The position numbers were made by a program, and so were the translations under genes. The notes beneath the pieces are model-generated. The model saw nothing but the letters and a program-made list of their open reading frames with translations, was not told the DNA's origin and searched no databases. Shown piece after piece: positions 1 to 8,492 of a stretch of 64,000 bases of DNA. The stretch covers positions 620,001 to 684,000 of the forward strand of contig NZ_PGGM01000001.1 in NCBI RefSeq assembly GCF_003010965.1, read 5' to 3'. How positions within the stretch are numbered: position 1 is the stretch's first letter; the number at the start of each line of letters is the position of its first letter. The DNA is from Phyllobacterium sophorae (GTDB lineage: Bacteria > Pseudomonadota > Alphaproteobacteria > Rhizobiales > Rhizobiaceae).

Positions 1-105
1 GAAGCTTGGCGTAACTGTTTCAGCGGGTTCATGCGCTGCCGCAGGTATTGCGGTCGCTATGGCGATGGCGGTGAACGCTCCGCCAATGAAGGATCTTATG
101 TTCAT
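1..105 (-). CDS. Secreted protein, N-terminal fragment (partial)
   Basis: Only the first 35 codons lie inside the window; the gene runs off the left edge. The ATG at 105 is preceded by a strong AAGGAG ribosome site. The product begins with a typical Sec signal peptide: MNIRS, a hydrophobic Ala/Ile-rich core, then an AAA|HEP cleavage site, so the mature protein should be periplasmic or secreted. The short mature start (HEPAETVTPSF) resembles exported cupin-fold proteins, but that is a weak impression from 11 residues. It diverges from the MocR-type regulator gene, which may control it. Confidence 0.6.
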   Translation of the reverse strand, partial: MNIRSFIGGAFTAIAIATAIPAAAHEPAETVTPSF

Positions 106-158
106 GATGGTATTCTCCTTTGTGAGTGTTTTCCTTTCCCACTATAAATACCCTTTGA

Positions 159-204
159 ATGGTCCTATAAAAAGCACCAAGAATGCTCAAAAATCATGTA
201 CCAT
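159..204. promoter_or_regulatory. Candidate operator between divergent genes
   Basis: The 7-bp half-sites ATGGTCC (159-165) and GTACCAT (198-204) face each other between the secreted-protein gene and the MocR-type gene, and related CTATAAA-like words lie nearby. MocR/PdxR regulators commonly bind paired half-sites in their divergent intergenic region. The assignment is inference, and the right half-site overlaps the putative start codon at 196. Confidence 0.25.
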
Positions 205-1632
205 GGTGGAATGACCAAACCGCTTGAGTTGCACCTCGACCGAACAACGAAGACCCCACTGGCCGACCAGATTTGCATGGGCATAACCGCTGCCATCGAG
301 AGCGGTGTGTTGGCAGCAGGTGCGCGCCTTCCTTCCTGGGTGGACCTGGCAATCCAACTGGGCGTCGCACGTGGCACTGTTCGTTCCGCATACGATAAGT
401 TGTCAGCAGCTCAGCTTATTGTTGCGTCGCGGGCGGCCGGTACCCGCGTAACGGAAAGACCAATTTTATCCTTGCCACGGGATCCCGCACCTGAGCCAGG
501 CTCCTTCATGGAGATGTATCAGGAGCTGACCTTGGGTCCGGCAATCTTCCAGATGGGGGTGCCGGCGAAGGAGACTTTTCCGGCCAAGCTTTTCGCCAGA
601 ATTCGCTCGCATGCCGTGCGCGCCGAAGCAAGTGCGGCGCCACTCTATCCGGATCCACGTGGAGAACTCGAGTTGAGGCGAGAGATCGCTGCCTATCTCG
701 CCATCGCTCGGGGAATAGAGTGCTCGCCCTCTCAAATCCTTGTTACCGGTGGCTTTGGAAGCGGCCTCGGATTGACGCTTCGCGTGCTCGGCCTTGAGGG
801 GAGCAAGGCGTGGATCGAGGACCCGGGGTTCCCGTTCACGCGACGCGGGCTCGAGCTCGCGAGACTGTTGCCAGTCCCTATCCCCGTCGACTCCGAGGGT
901 ATCGATGTTGACTACGGCTTGAGATATGCGCCGGATGCGGGGCTCGCTGTGGTGACCCCAGGACAGCAAGCCCCATTGGGGGCCACCCTGTCGCTATCGC
1001 GCCGATTGCGTCTTCTGGAGTGGGCGGCTCAGGAAGGCGCGTGGGTCATCGAGGATGACTATTTAAGCGAGTTACAGTTGAAAGGGCGTGCCGCGCCGGC
1101 ACTCGCCTCGGTCGATCGTACAGGAAGGGTCATTCATATCGGCTCGTTCAGCAAGACCATAAGCCCTGCTTTGCGCCTTGGCTTTGTGCTTGTTCCCCAG
1201 CGTCTGGCATCCCGTTTTGCGGAGGTGGCCGCATGCTTGGCACCTTCACCTGGGCCATCCATACAGCTTGCGGCCGCAGAATTTATCAGTGAAGGCCATT
1301 ATTTACGTCATCTCCGGCGCACCAAGCGTGCATATGCTGCGCAACGCGACGGAGTGTTGCAATATCTTGAACCGCGGACAAACAAGATTGCTGTGACCAC
1401 ACCCGGATTGGCTGTCCTGCTCCGGTTTACTGATGGGGCGCCAGACGTAGCGATCGTACGCGAAACGCTGGCCTTCGGCCTGGCGCCCTCGCCGCTATCG
1501 GTTTGGTACGCATCGCCTGCATCCGCGCAATCCGGTCTTCTGTTGGGAATTGCAACGTGCCCCCAACAGCACGTCGCGAAGTCTTGTGACCGCCTTCTTG
1601 AGATCCTTCAACGTCGTACGTCCTCGAGTTGA
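196..1632 (+). CDS. MocR/PdxR-type regulator (GntR wHTH + aminotransferase fold)
   Basis: A 478-residue transcription factor with two domains: a GntR winged helix (about residues 10-85, including ARGTVRSAYDKL) and a fold-type I aminotransferase-like domain (about 120-470). The aminotransferase half keeps the IEDDY segment and the SFSKT motif, whose Lys (about residue 320) would bind pyridoxal phosphate. Family members sense PLP or an amino-compound adduct rather than catalysing transamination. The length is normal for the family. The start is uncertain: ATG 196 and ATG 211 both lack a convincing ribosome site. Its likely target is the divergent secreted-protein gene at the window edge. Confidence 0.85.
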   Translation: MYHGGMTKPLELHLDRTTKTPLADQICMGITAAIESGVLAAGARLPSWVDLAIQLGVARGTVRSAYDKLSAAQLIVASRAAGTRVTERPILSLPRDPAPEPGSFMEMYQELTLGPAIFQMGVPAKETFPAKLFARIRSHAVRAEASAAPLYPDPRGELELRREIAAYLAIARGIECSPSQILVTGGFGSGLGLTLRVLGLEGSKAWIEDPGFPFTRRGLELARLLPVPIPVDSEGIDVDYGLRYAPDAGLAVVTPGQQAPLGATLSLSRRLRLLEWAAQEGAWVIEDDYLSELQLKGRAAPALASVDRTGRVIHIGSFSKTISPALRLGFVLVPQRLASRFAEVAACLAPSPGPSIQLAAAEFISEGHYLRHLRRTKRAYAAQRDGVLQYLEPRTNKIAVTTPGLAVLLRFTDGAPDVAIVRETLAFGLAPSPLSVWYASPASAQSGLLLGIATCPQQHVAKSCDRLLEILQRRTSSS

Positions 1633-1656
1633 ATCAACACACGGCTGCCGTTGAAC

Positions 1657-2907
1657 CTAACGCAACTCTGCTTGGGATCCTGATTTAACGACGGTTCTTA
1701 TCTTTGCCACAGCTTCGAGCGTCCGATGGACCGGGCATTTGTCGGCAATTTCGGCAATCTTGGCGCGAAGCTCCTCGGCGACTTCGCCATCCACGGAAAT
1801 GACCCGCTCGAAACGATCAATCCTGCTGCTACCGCTGCGTTCCGATTCGGTGCACTCTTCGCAATCCTTGGCATGGATTTTGGCATGGGAGACATCAACA
1901 CTGACACGTCCGAGCGTCAGATTTTTGTAATCGGCATATTGGCGCAGCGTCATTGAGGTGCAAGCGCCAAGCGCGATTGACAGGAAGTCGTATGGTGACG
2001 GCCCAGAATCGAACCCGCCTGCGTTTTCTGGTTCATCAGCGAAAAGGCGATGGCTGCCGGCCTGAACTGAGTTCTGAAACTTGCCCTCGCCCGTTTCCGT
2101 CACTCGGACATGTTCGATCAGGTCGTTGCCCTGCGGGGCGTCGGCGGCAATATAACGCGCCAGCCATCCCGATATGATCCGTCCTGCAAAGGCCGCGTCC
2201 TCAAGGTTGGTGAGCAGGTGGTCAGCCTTGTCAAGCGAAACAAAGCTTTTGGGATGTCTCGCCGCAAGGAAGATTTCGTTGGCATTCTCGATACCGACCG
2301 TCTGGTCCAGTGGTGAATGAAGGATAAGAAGTGGCTTTTTCAGGGATGCGACAGCGTCTTTGATAGACTGCGCGCGCACGTCCTCGACAAATTGCTTTCG
2401 AATAAGGAACTTGCGTCCGGCGAGATCGACTTCAGCGGCACCCTCCTTCTCTATTTCCTCGAGTCTCGCTCCGAAGTTCTTCAAGACGTGACCGACATCG
2501 GCCGGCGCACCGATCGTGGCGACGGCGCGCACTTCAGGTATGTCCTTGGCCACAGCCAGGACAGCTGCACCCCCAAGAGAGTGACCGATCAGCAACGCGG
2601 GTGCCTGGTAATGATGGCGTAAATAGTCGGCCGCCGAAATCAGGTCGGCGACATTCGAGGTGAAATTCGTCGAGGCAAATTCGCCTTCGCTCGACCCCAG
2701 GCCAGTGAAATCGAAGCGCAGGACCGCGATGCCCTCGCGGGTAAGCTCCGCTGCAATGCGGCGCGCCGCGGCCAAGTCCTTAGAGCAGGTGAAGCAATGG
2801 GCAAACAATGCGTAGGCGCGTAAATGCCCGTTGGGCAGGTCGAGGCGGGCGGAAAGAGTTGCGCCGGAATGCCCGGGAAATTGAAGCCGTTGCGTATTGA
2901 AAGCCAT
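1657..2907 (-). CDS. Bifunctional alpha/beta-hydrolase / OsmC-like protein
   Basis: A 416-residue fusion. Residues 1-255 form an alpha/beta hydrolase with the nucleophile elbow GHSLGG (about residue 110) and HS..D..V and DHLL segments that fit the acid and His positions. Residues about 260-405 form an OsmC/Ohr-type domain with its two characteristic Cys environments, LGACTSMTLR and DKCPVHRTL. OsmC domains reduce organic peroxides through such a Cys pair, so an esterase feeding a peroxidase is plausible; the natural substrate is unknown. This two-domain architecture is known in Rhizobiales and pseudomonads. It is cytoplasmic (no signal peptide), is transcribed alone, and starts at ATG 2907. 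Confidence 0.88.
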   Translation of the reverse strand: MAFNTQRLQFPGHSGATLSARLDLPNGHLRAYALFAHCFTCSKDLAAARRIAAELTREGIAVLRFDFTGLGSSEGEFASTNFTSNVADLISAADYLRHHYQAPALLIGHSLGGAAVLAVAKDIPEVRAVATIGAPADVGHVLKNFGARLEEIEKEGAAEVDLAGRKFLIRKQFVEDVRAQSIKDAVASLKKPLLILHSPLDQTVGIENANEIFLAARHPKSFVSLDKADHLLTNLEDAAFAGRIISGWLARYIAADAPQGNDLIEHVRVTETGEGKFQNSVQAGSHRLFADEPENAGGFDSGPSPYDFLSIALGACTSMTLRQYADYKNLTLGRVSVDVSHAKIHAKDCEECTESERSGSSRIDRFERVISVDGEVAEELRAKIAEIADKCPVHRTLEAVAKIRTVVKSGSQAELR

Positions 2908-2949
2908 AATTACGCTCCTTCGTTGTCACGAATATCCAGTGAGCCTCAC

Positions 2950-3906
2950 TCACCTTACAATGCTCTGGTCTTGCCGTTGAGAGTGGAAGGCATTGATCGC
3001 CATCACAACGCCGAGAACGAGCAGCATTATTCCAATCGACTCCGCAAGGGTTGGCCAACGATGGCGGACCATCAGCCCAAAACAGGTAGCAAAAACAATT
3101 TCCGTCATCAGCAACTGGCCCGTGAGCGCCACTGGCAGGCGCTGCGATGCTATTGTCCAAGCCCACGCTCCCCCGATTGAGGCTACAGCTGCCAACATGA
3201 AAGCTGGTAGGTAGAGATTGTTGATGGCGCCAAAGCCAAGACCGATTTCCGGGGCTCTGAACAAGCTCATACCGTAGCCGATCGGGAGAAATGCCAATGT
3301 CTGGATGCTGCCTCCAATCATCATCAGCGCCGTCCAGACGCGCGCATCCATGTGGGGCCTTTTCAGTAGTGCACTCTGGTTTGCGATTCCGAACCAAGTC
3401 CACAGAGCTACCGCCGCAATGGCAAACGCGATACCAATAACAAGCGATTTTTCCCGCTGCACTTCCGCCTGCACTATACTGCTACCATTGACCAGCAGCA
3501 GCCCTGTCGCCGCCAGCGCAAGGGGGATCAGAAGAGGCAGCCACGATATACTCCGCCCGCGATAATTGCCGGCGATCGCCAAGACGACAGGCACCAGACC
3601 GAGAAAGGCGGGAGGGATCACGGGGCCTGCATATACGGCGGCGATCATGACAGTCAGGAAGTAGCCCACATATCCGATGAAGGCGAGGCCGGCCGCAGCA
3701 AACCAATCTTGTAGCGTGAGCTGGCGACATTGGTCTGCGCTGGCAATGAGGATCGCGATCCCGATCAAACCAGATAGCAGAAATCGGCAAGCGGCAAGGT
3801 CGAAGATCGAATAATCTCCGATCACAAAGGGTGCGACAAAATTCATCGACCATGTGAGAGAAGCAAATATAGCTGCCGCGATGCCTGCAGTTGATACATT
3901 TTTCAT
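2950..3906 (-). CDS. EamA/DMT-family transporter
   Basis: A 318-residue inner-membrane protein with about ten hydrophobic segments arranged as two EamA repeats, characteristic of drug/metabolite exporters. Start ATG 3906 (MKNVSTAG) is chosen over an upstream TTG at 3936, although neither has a strong ribosome site. A truncated LysR gene diverges from it about 150 bp away, the layout expected of an exporter with its own regulator. Substrate cannot be told from sequence; metabolite or amino-acid export is usual for the family. Confidence 0.85.
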   Translation of the reverse strand: MKNVSTAGIAAAIFASLTWSMNFVAPFVIGDYSIFDLAACRFLLSGLIGIAILIASADQCRQLTLQDWFAAAGLAFIGYVGYFLTVMIAAVYAGPVIPPAFLGLVPVVLAIAGNYRGRSISWLPLLIPLALAATGLLLVNGSSIVQAEVQREKSLVIGIAFAIAAVALWTWFGIANQSALLKRPHMDARVWTALMMIGGSIQTLAFLPIGYGMSLFRAPEIGLGFGAINNLYLPAFMLAAVASIGGAWAWTIASQRLPVALTGQLLMTEIVFATCFGLMVRHRWPTLAESIGIMLLVLGVVMAINAFHSQRQDQSIVR

Positions 3907-4062
3907 AAGAGAGTTTGGCCATTCAGTTTCGATCAAAACGGTCTTAAGTATGGAACTACGTCAAAGAGCGATTTTGTGGTCCAGCGCTTGGACCAGTCTA
4001 TTTCATTTCAATTGTGAATGCATGCGGCTATCATCAGCCTATGGCCTACTGAAAGTAGAAAA

Positions 4063-4251
4063 ATGAATTGGAGTGACATCCGCTATTTCCTTGCCGTTGC
4101 CCGACATGGCGGCTTGATGAGCGCGGCCAAGCAACTCGGCGTTAGCCGGCGTGCAAAACGTAGCCGCGTCGTTTCCGACTTGCTCGCTCAGGTCATTCAG
4201 GGCCAACAGGGAATCTTGACCGCTTCGCCTACCCGGAGAAAAGCGGCTTAG
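4063..4251 (+). pseudogene. LysR-family regulator remnant
   Basis: The first 28 or so residues (MNWSDIRYFLAVARHGG, then LMSAAKQLGVS) are a canonical LysR N-terminus covering the first half of the HTH. After GVSR the frame continues into sequence with no LysR character and stops at 4251 after 62 residues, whereas the family is about 300 residues long. No frameshifted continuation is visible downstream; the next gene is an unrelated complete LysR. This looks like an internal deletion that removed the rest of the HTH and the effector domain of the regulator of the divergent EamA transporter. Confidence 0.7.
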
Positions 4252-4327
4252 TGGGAGCAGCGATCGGGGAAGGTTGCGTATCTCAGGTACCGCCAAGCAT
4301 CCGGCTAACAAAAGTGGGACGTCATCC

Positions 4328-5203
4328 ATGGACATCAATCAGGTCAGGTATTTCCTCAATCTGGCCGAAACATTGAATTTCACCGAAGCCGCGCGTCGTA
4401 GCCGTGTTTCGCAGCCCAGTTTAACGCGGGCAATTCAGCGTCTCGAGGAACAACTGGGCAGTCCACTGATCTATCGCGACGGTAAGGACAGCCGCCTTAC
4501 GGCGCTTGGTCGTGACGTACAAGCCGAGTTCATGCGGATCGAGCTCGCCCTCCGGAATGTGCGTGAGCATTCCGAGAGCACCGTTCTGGGCCGGCGCCGG
4601 ATTCTCGACATCGCCGTGGCTCCGACCATTGGTCCCGCCAGGTTCACCGCATTTTTTTTCGACGTGCTTGGCCAGCTTCCTTCCGTGAAGATCAACATGC
4701 ATCAGCTATTGTCCGGGGAGAGTGCGGACGAGGTGCTTTCGGGCAAGTACCACGCCTGTATCCTGCCGGGAATGCCGCGTCCCAATCCCAAGCTCAATGT
4801 CGTGCCGTTGTTTCGTGAGCGATTCCTCCTGGCTTGCGCAAAAGACCATCCACTGGCCGGAAATGACGTCATCACCACCGAGGCTCTGGCCACCTACCCG
4901 TATGTTGACCGGCTGGCCTGCGAGTTCCACTCCCAGATCACCGAGCACCTGATGGACCACGACGCGGTTATGCAACCGCGGTTCAGTGCCGAGCGAGAGG
5001 ATTGGGTTCAGCAAATAGTGGCAGAAGGCCGCGCGATCTGCATTATGCCCGAGCATTCCGCGGTCGTGCAGGGATTAGTAACCCGCCCAATTCAAGGCAT
5101 GTCACTGGAACGCGAGCTGGTATTTGTAACGGTTTCCGGTTCCGGCACACCGCGTGAGGTCCGCAGGATCGCGCAGATGGCTGCTAGGCACGACTGGACT
5201 TGA
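4328..5203 (+). CDS. LysR-family transcriptional regulator
   Basis: A 291-residue complete LysR regulator. The winged HTH is at residues 1-60 (MDINQVRYFLNLAETLNFTE, RRSRVSQPSLTRAIQRLE), followed by a type 2 periplasmic-binding-like effector domain (about 90-285). ATG 4328 was chosen because it gives the standard LysR N-terminus. It lies about 110 bp upstream of and co-directional with msrB-msrA, so control of methionine sulfoxide repair is a reasonable guess. The effector is unknown. Confidence 0.88.
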   Translation: MDINQVRYFLNLAETLNFTEAARRSRVSQPSLTRAIQRLEEQLGSPLIYRDGKDSRLTALGRDVQAEFMRIELALRNVREHSESTVLGRRRILDIAVAPTIGPARFTAFFFDVLGQLPSVKINMHQLLSGESADEVLSGKYHACILPGMPRPNPKLNVVPLFRERFLLACAKDHPLAGNDVITTEALATYPYVDRLACEFHSQITEHLMDHDAVMQPRFSAEREDWVQQIVAEGRAICIMPEHSAVVQGLVTRPIQGMSLERELVFVTVSGSGTPREVRRIAQMAARHDWT

Positions 5204-5313
5204 CCTTGCGGGACTGCCGTGTCGCGCAGCTATCGAATCTATGCACATCCTCTATTGGGAATCTTCCCGACCATTCGCCATATTAAGGCAAGACCAACAA
5301 TGGAGTTGTGGCA

Positions 5314-5757
5314 ATGAAGTACGCAAAGACTGACGAAGCGGTCGGCAAGCTTACGTCCGTGCAGTATCGCGTGACCCAGGAAAACGGCACCGAACGGCCG
5401 TTCACCGGCGAGTATCACGACAACAAGGAGCCGGGGATTTATGTCGACGTCGTTTCTGGAGAACCACTGTTCGCCTCAGCCGACAAGTTCGATTCCGGCT
5501 GTGGCTGGCCGAGCTTCACCAGGCCGATCGTACCGGCGAATGTCAACGAACTGCGGGACGACACGCATGGCATGACCCGCACGGAGGTACGCTCGGTGTA
5601 TGGTGACAGTCACCTCGGCCATGTGTTTCCCGACGGCCCGCAAGATCAGGGCGGGCTACGCTACTGCATCAATTCCGCTTCACTTCGTTTCATTCCGCGC
5701 GACGAAATGGAGGCTGAGGGCTATGGTGCGTATCTCAATCAGGTGGAGGATATTTAA
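5314..5757 (+). CDS. msrB: Peptide-methionine (R)-S-oxide reductase MsrB
   Basis: A 147-residue enzyme reducing the R epimer of methionine sulfoxide in oxidised proteins. Signature pieces are [18 protein letters not shown] and the catalytic [11 protein letters not shown] Cys. The start at ATG 5314 follows a GGAG at 5302-5305. The four Cys that bind structural zinc in many MsrBs are absent: [13 protein letters not shown] replaces the CxxC-bearing version and [11 protein letters not shown] the second, so this is the zinc-free subtype. The stop codon abuts the msrA start, so the pair is translationally coupled. A LysR gene sits immediately upstream. Confidence 0.95.
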   Translation: MKYAKTDEAVGKLTSVQYRVTQENGTERPFTGEYHDNKEPGIYVDVVSGEPLFASADKFDSGCGWPSFTRPIVPANVNELRDDTHGMTRTEVRSVYGDSHLGHVFPDGPQDQGGLRYCINSASLRFIPRDEMEAEGYGAYLNQVEDI

Positions 5758-6264
5758 ATGACCGAGAGAGCTGTTTTGGCTGGTGGTTGTTTCTGGGGCA
5801 TGCAGGACTTGATCCGCAAGCTTCCCGGGGTGATTGGCACCCGTGTAGGCTACACTGGCGGCGACATACCGAATGCGACCTACCGCAATCACGGTACCCA
5901 CGCCGAGGGAATCGAGATCACCTTTGATCCGGAGATCACGAGCTATCGGCGGATTCTGGAGTATTTCTTCCAGATCCACGATCCCACGACGAAAAACCGG
6001 CAGGGCAATGATATCGGCAGCTCATACCGATCGGCGATCTACTACATCGGCGACGAGCAGAAGCGAATAGCCGAGGAAACCATCGCCGACGTGGACGCTT
6101 CGGGGTTGTGGCCGGGCAAAGCCGTGACCGAGGTCGAGCCGGTGACGGATTTCTGGCAAGCAGAGCCGGAGCACCAGGACTACCTGGCGCGTTACCCAAC
6201 CGGCTATACCTGCCATTTCCCTCGCGCCAACTGGGTGCTGCCCCACCGGAAAGCGGCCGAATAG
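5758..6264 (+). CDS. msrA: Peptide-methionine (S)-S-oxide reductase MsrA (copy 1)
   Basis: A 168-residue enzyme reducing S-methionine sulfoxide. It has the catalytic AGGCFWG motif at residues 8-14, a GYTGG segment and the [10 protein letters not shown] motif that shapes the active site. Only one further Cys (GYTCHF, near the C terminus) is available for resolution, unlike the two-Cys tail of the second MsrA. It starts directly after the msrB stop, giving an msrB-msrA operon that handles both sulfoxide epimers. Compare the copy at 8493-9155, which lacks the catalytic Cys. Confidence 0.95.
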   Translation: MTERAVLAGGCFWGMQDLIRKLPGVIGTRVGYTGGDIPNATYRNHGTHAEGIEITFDPEITSYRRILEYFFQIHDPTTKNRQGNDIGSSYRSAIYYIGDEQKRIAEETIADVDASGLWPGKAVTEVEPVTDFWQAEPEHQDYLARYPTGYTCHFPRANWVLPHRKAAE

Positions 6265-6573
6265 CTGCCCAATCCAGCGGCGGATATTGTTCTAGCCAAC
6301 TCTTCACGCCTGGCGCATATGCCAGGCGTGAAGAGCGATGCTGCTCGGCGGCATGCCCAGGATCTCTCGCGTGCCAACCAAAGCAAACTGTTCTCCTGGC
6401 GGCCGGGCCGAATAGGCCGCACTGGCCTACCGTAAGGAATTGGCCTACTATCAGCTTGCGGGATTGCACCCCTGCACTTGAGGAGCATTTCTCCCGGAAG
6501 CAAGTCGCGTGAATCGCAGCGATAGTGATCAGTGTGAAATTTCTGGACGTGTCTGGAACTGGAGCAGGGCGCG
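6265..6573. other. Intergenic region with hairpin, no gene seen
   Basis: About 300 bp between msrA and the YeeE-like gene. It contains a perfect hairpin (6300-6335) and, further on, short repeats of TGGCCTAC around 6420-6450. No frame has coding character or a convincing start. It probably contains the promoter of the downstream transporter gene. Confidence 0.5.
6300..6335 (+). terminator. Hairpin after msrA
   Basis: Perfect 15-bp inverted repeat: CTCTTCACGCCTGGC (6300-6314) and its complement at 6321-6335 around the hexamer GCATAT. It sits 36 nt past the msrA stop, where a transcript end is expected. It lacks a T-tract, so it may be a Rho-assisted terminator or mRNA 3'-end stabiliser. Confidence 0.55.
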
Positions 6574-7527
6574 GTGGACGAATTCCTCGTGAGCGTATCT
6601 GGGTCAGGCTTCGCAAGTATGGAGATCTGGGCGGGTGTGGCTTTGCTCGGCACACTGGGATTTGTCCTCGGTTTCGCCCTCAATTATGGATCGATCTGCA
6701 CAGTTATCGCCACGAGGGAATTGGTTTCGGAGAAGAGACCGGCGCGATTTATTGCGATCGTCGAATGCGCCGTCTGGGCGGCCCTTGTCTATGCCATAGT
6801 CGAAACGTCACCGACGATGCAGCGGGGTTGGTCGTCGCTCGGATATATCGTTCCCGCAGCCATATTGTTCGGAATCGGACTTCATGTGAACGGCGCGTGT
6901 GTGTTTGGGTCCGTTGGACATTTCGGAAATGGCGACTCTGAGTTTGTGTTCACGTTTTTTGGTATCTTTGCGGTGTTCTACTTTGAATCTCTGTTTGGAC
7001 TGCTTCCGGAGCGGTCACCGGCAAGTGCGCCCGTGCCATTTGAGCCGGTCCTTCTCATAACCGCATTGTTGGCAACGCTGGTATTGAGGCTTGGTGTGTC
7101 TTTCAAATCCGAGTCCAACTTCTGGCGGCTGACGGTGTCGATGGTAGCGATCGGAACGACCTTTACGATCCTGGCAATTATTGCACCCGGATTCTCGATC
7201 ACGGCATCATTTGGATCGGTCATTTCGATCCCTCTTGCAGGCCCCATGACTTTAGGCTGCATGTTCGCCGGCAGTCTTGTCTCAGCAAGGTTCAGGAGGC
7301 GTCGATTCGAGTTGAAATGGCCTACAGTTAACACCATAGTTTGGAGAACAGTCGGCGGCACACTTATGGGAATGGGTGCGCTGCTCATTCCAGGTGGTAA
7401 TGATACGCTGCTGCTGATTGGTTTTCCCATGGGGGCATGGCAGGCTGCGCTTGCCTACACGCTGTTCGTTGCAACGCTTGCAGCACTCATTGCCAGATTT
7501 GGTTCGATGGCAAAATCCTGGTCATGA
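6574..7527 (+). CDS. YeeE/YedE (TsuA-like) sulfur-compound transporter
   Basis: A 317-residue polytopic membrane protein of the YeeE/YedE family, with roughly nine hydrophobic segments. The diagnostic Cys-containing turns are present: NYGSICTV near residue 46, GLHVNGACVFGS near 110 and LGCMFAG near 228. In thiosulfate importers such Cys residues line the substrate path, so uptake of thiosulfate or another sulfur (or selenium) species is likely. The start is GTG 6574 with GGAG ten bases upstream. Its position after msrBA fits a sulfur/redox theme, but there is no TusA-like partner in the window. Confidence 0.8.
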   Translation: MDEFLVSVSGSGFASMEIWAGVALLGTLGFVLGFALNYGSICTVIATRELVSEKRPARFIAIVECAVWAALVYAIVETSPTMQRGWSSLGYIVPAAILFGIGLHVNGACVFGSVGHFGNGDSEFVFTFFGIFAVFYFESLFGLLPERSPASAPVPFEPVLLITALLATLVLRLGVSFKSESNFWRLTVSMVAIGTTFTILAIIAPGFSITASFGSVISIPLAGPMTLGCMFAGSLVSARFRRRRFELKWPTVNTIVWRTVGGTLMGMGALLIPGGNDTLLLIGFPMGAWQAALAYTLFVATLAALIARFGSMAKSWS

Positions 7528-7661
7528 TGTTCTCTTGGTCAGGCGATTGGCTATCTCCTGTCCGGCCCGCTCTTTCAAAACGTTCTCATATGGCAGACCT
7601 CAAGGTGGATCAAAGCAAATCCAGCACCGTAGCTATGTGAAAGGAAACAATCAGCATAAAA

Positions 7662-7752
7662 TGGCGGAGAGAGCGGGATTCGAACCCGCGTTACGCTTTT
7701 GACGTAAACACACTTTCCAGGCGTGCGCCTTCAACCACTCGGCCACCTCTCC
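7662..7752 (-). tRNA. tRNA-Ser(GGA)
   Basis: Read on the minus strand, the 5' acceptor GGAGAGG (7752-7746) pairs with TCTCTCC; a D arm, an anticodon loop CTGGAAA (anticodon GGA), a long variable arm typical of class II tRNAs and a GTTCGAATCC T-loop follow. Discriminator G and an encoded CCA (7664-7662) complete it. Length is 91 nt with CCA. It reads Ser codons UCC/UCU. Confidence 0.95.
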
Positions 7753-8130
7753 ACTCAACGTCCGGCATCTGGCCGGGCGGGTGAATTTTTCTCAGCCGGA
7801 ACGCCCGGCTTCGAGAGCACCGTCAACCATCGGTCACTCAATCTTTGGATGCGCACGCAACGCCTGCCGGTGGTTAGCCGACAGTGACCCGTGCGGCGCG
7901 CACTATAGTCAGAACAGGCACTCGATCAATACCTATTTCAACATAATCGCGCTTTGCCGCAGTTTCATCGCTTTCCCACTGAAATTGCTGGGAATTTTCT
8001 CGAATGTTTCGGCCGGTGCCATCAAAACACCAGGAAAATTCAATTCATTTGCAGCGAATCCGGCGCTAGAATGCCATTCGTCCAGTCAGATGCCCCTCTC
8101 GCATTTGGCGACTTGTTCTTGGAGATAGAT
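7753..8130. other. Intergenic region, promoters only
   Basis: 378 bp between the 5' end of tRNA-Ser and the small membrane protein. It should hold the leftward tRNA promoter and a rightward promoter. Open frames through it have no family features and no ribosome sites. A weak GC-rich inverted repeat (CCGGGCG/CGCCCGG) lies at about 7773-7812. Confidence 0.5.
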
Positions 8131-8454
8131 GTGATCCGTTCGCTTTTCAGGCTGCTCGCCTATATTGCCCTCAGTCTGGCGATCATTGCCGCCGTTCTTG
8201 ACGCTGCTCGCTCAGTTGGCGCGTCACATTTGATCATGACATCGCTCCGGGACAGCTGGCAGTCCATATCGGCGTCGTCGCTTGCGCTTGCCGAAACCAG
8301 CGTCAAAACCCATATTTACTCGATTTTGTGGGATCCGTTGATGCTCTGGGTGCTCGAAACGCCGACTTTTATCGTTTTTGCCCTACTCGCCTTTGTGCTC
8401 TATGCCATAGGTTACAGGCGCCAGAACAGGGTGGGGCGCTTCGCAGCCCGTTGA
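8131..8454 (+). CDS. Small two-pass membrane protein, function unknown
   Basis: A 107-residue protein starting at GTG 8131, six bases after GGAG; the frame extends upstream but without coding character. It has two hydrophobic segments, about residues 5-27 ([17 protein letters not shown]) and 77-97 ([18 protein letters not shown]), separated by a soluble loop of about 45 residues, and a basic C-terminus ([12 protein letters not shown]). I do not recognise a named family. The downstream msrA-like gene begins 38 bp later with its own ribosome site, so the two are probably cotranscribed. Confidence 0.65.
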   Translation: MIRSLFRLLAYIALSLAIIAAVLDAARSVGASHLIMTSLRDSWQSISASSLALAETSVKTHIYSILWDPLMLWVLETPTFIVFALLAFVLYAIGYRRQNRVGRFAAR

Positions 8455-8492
8455 AGCACGATGGAACTACTCCTTATCCTGGAGGTATTCCG

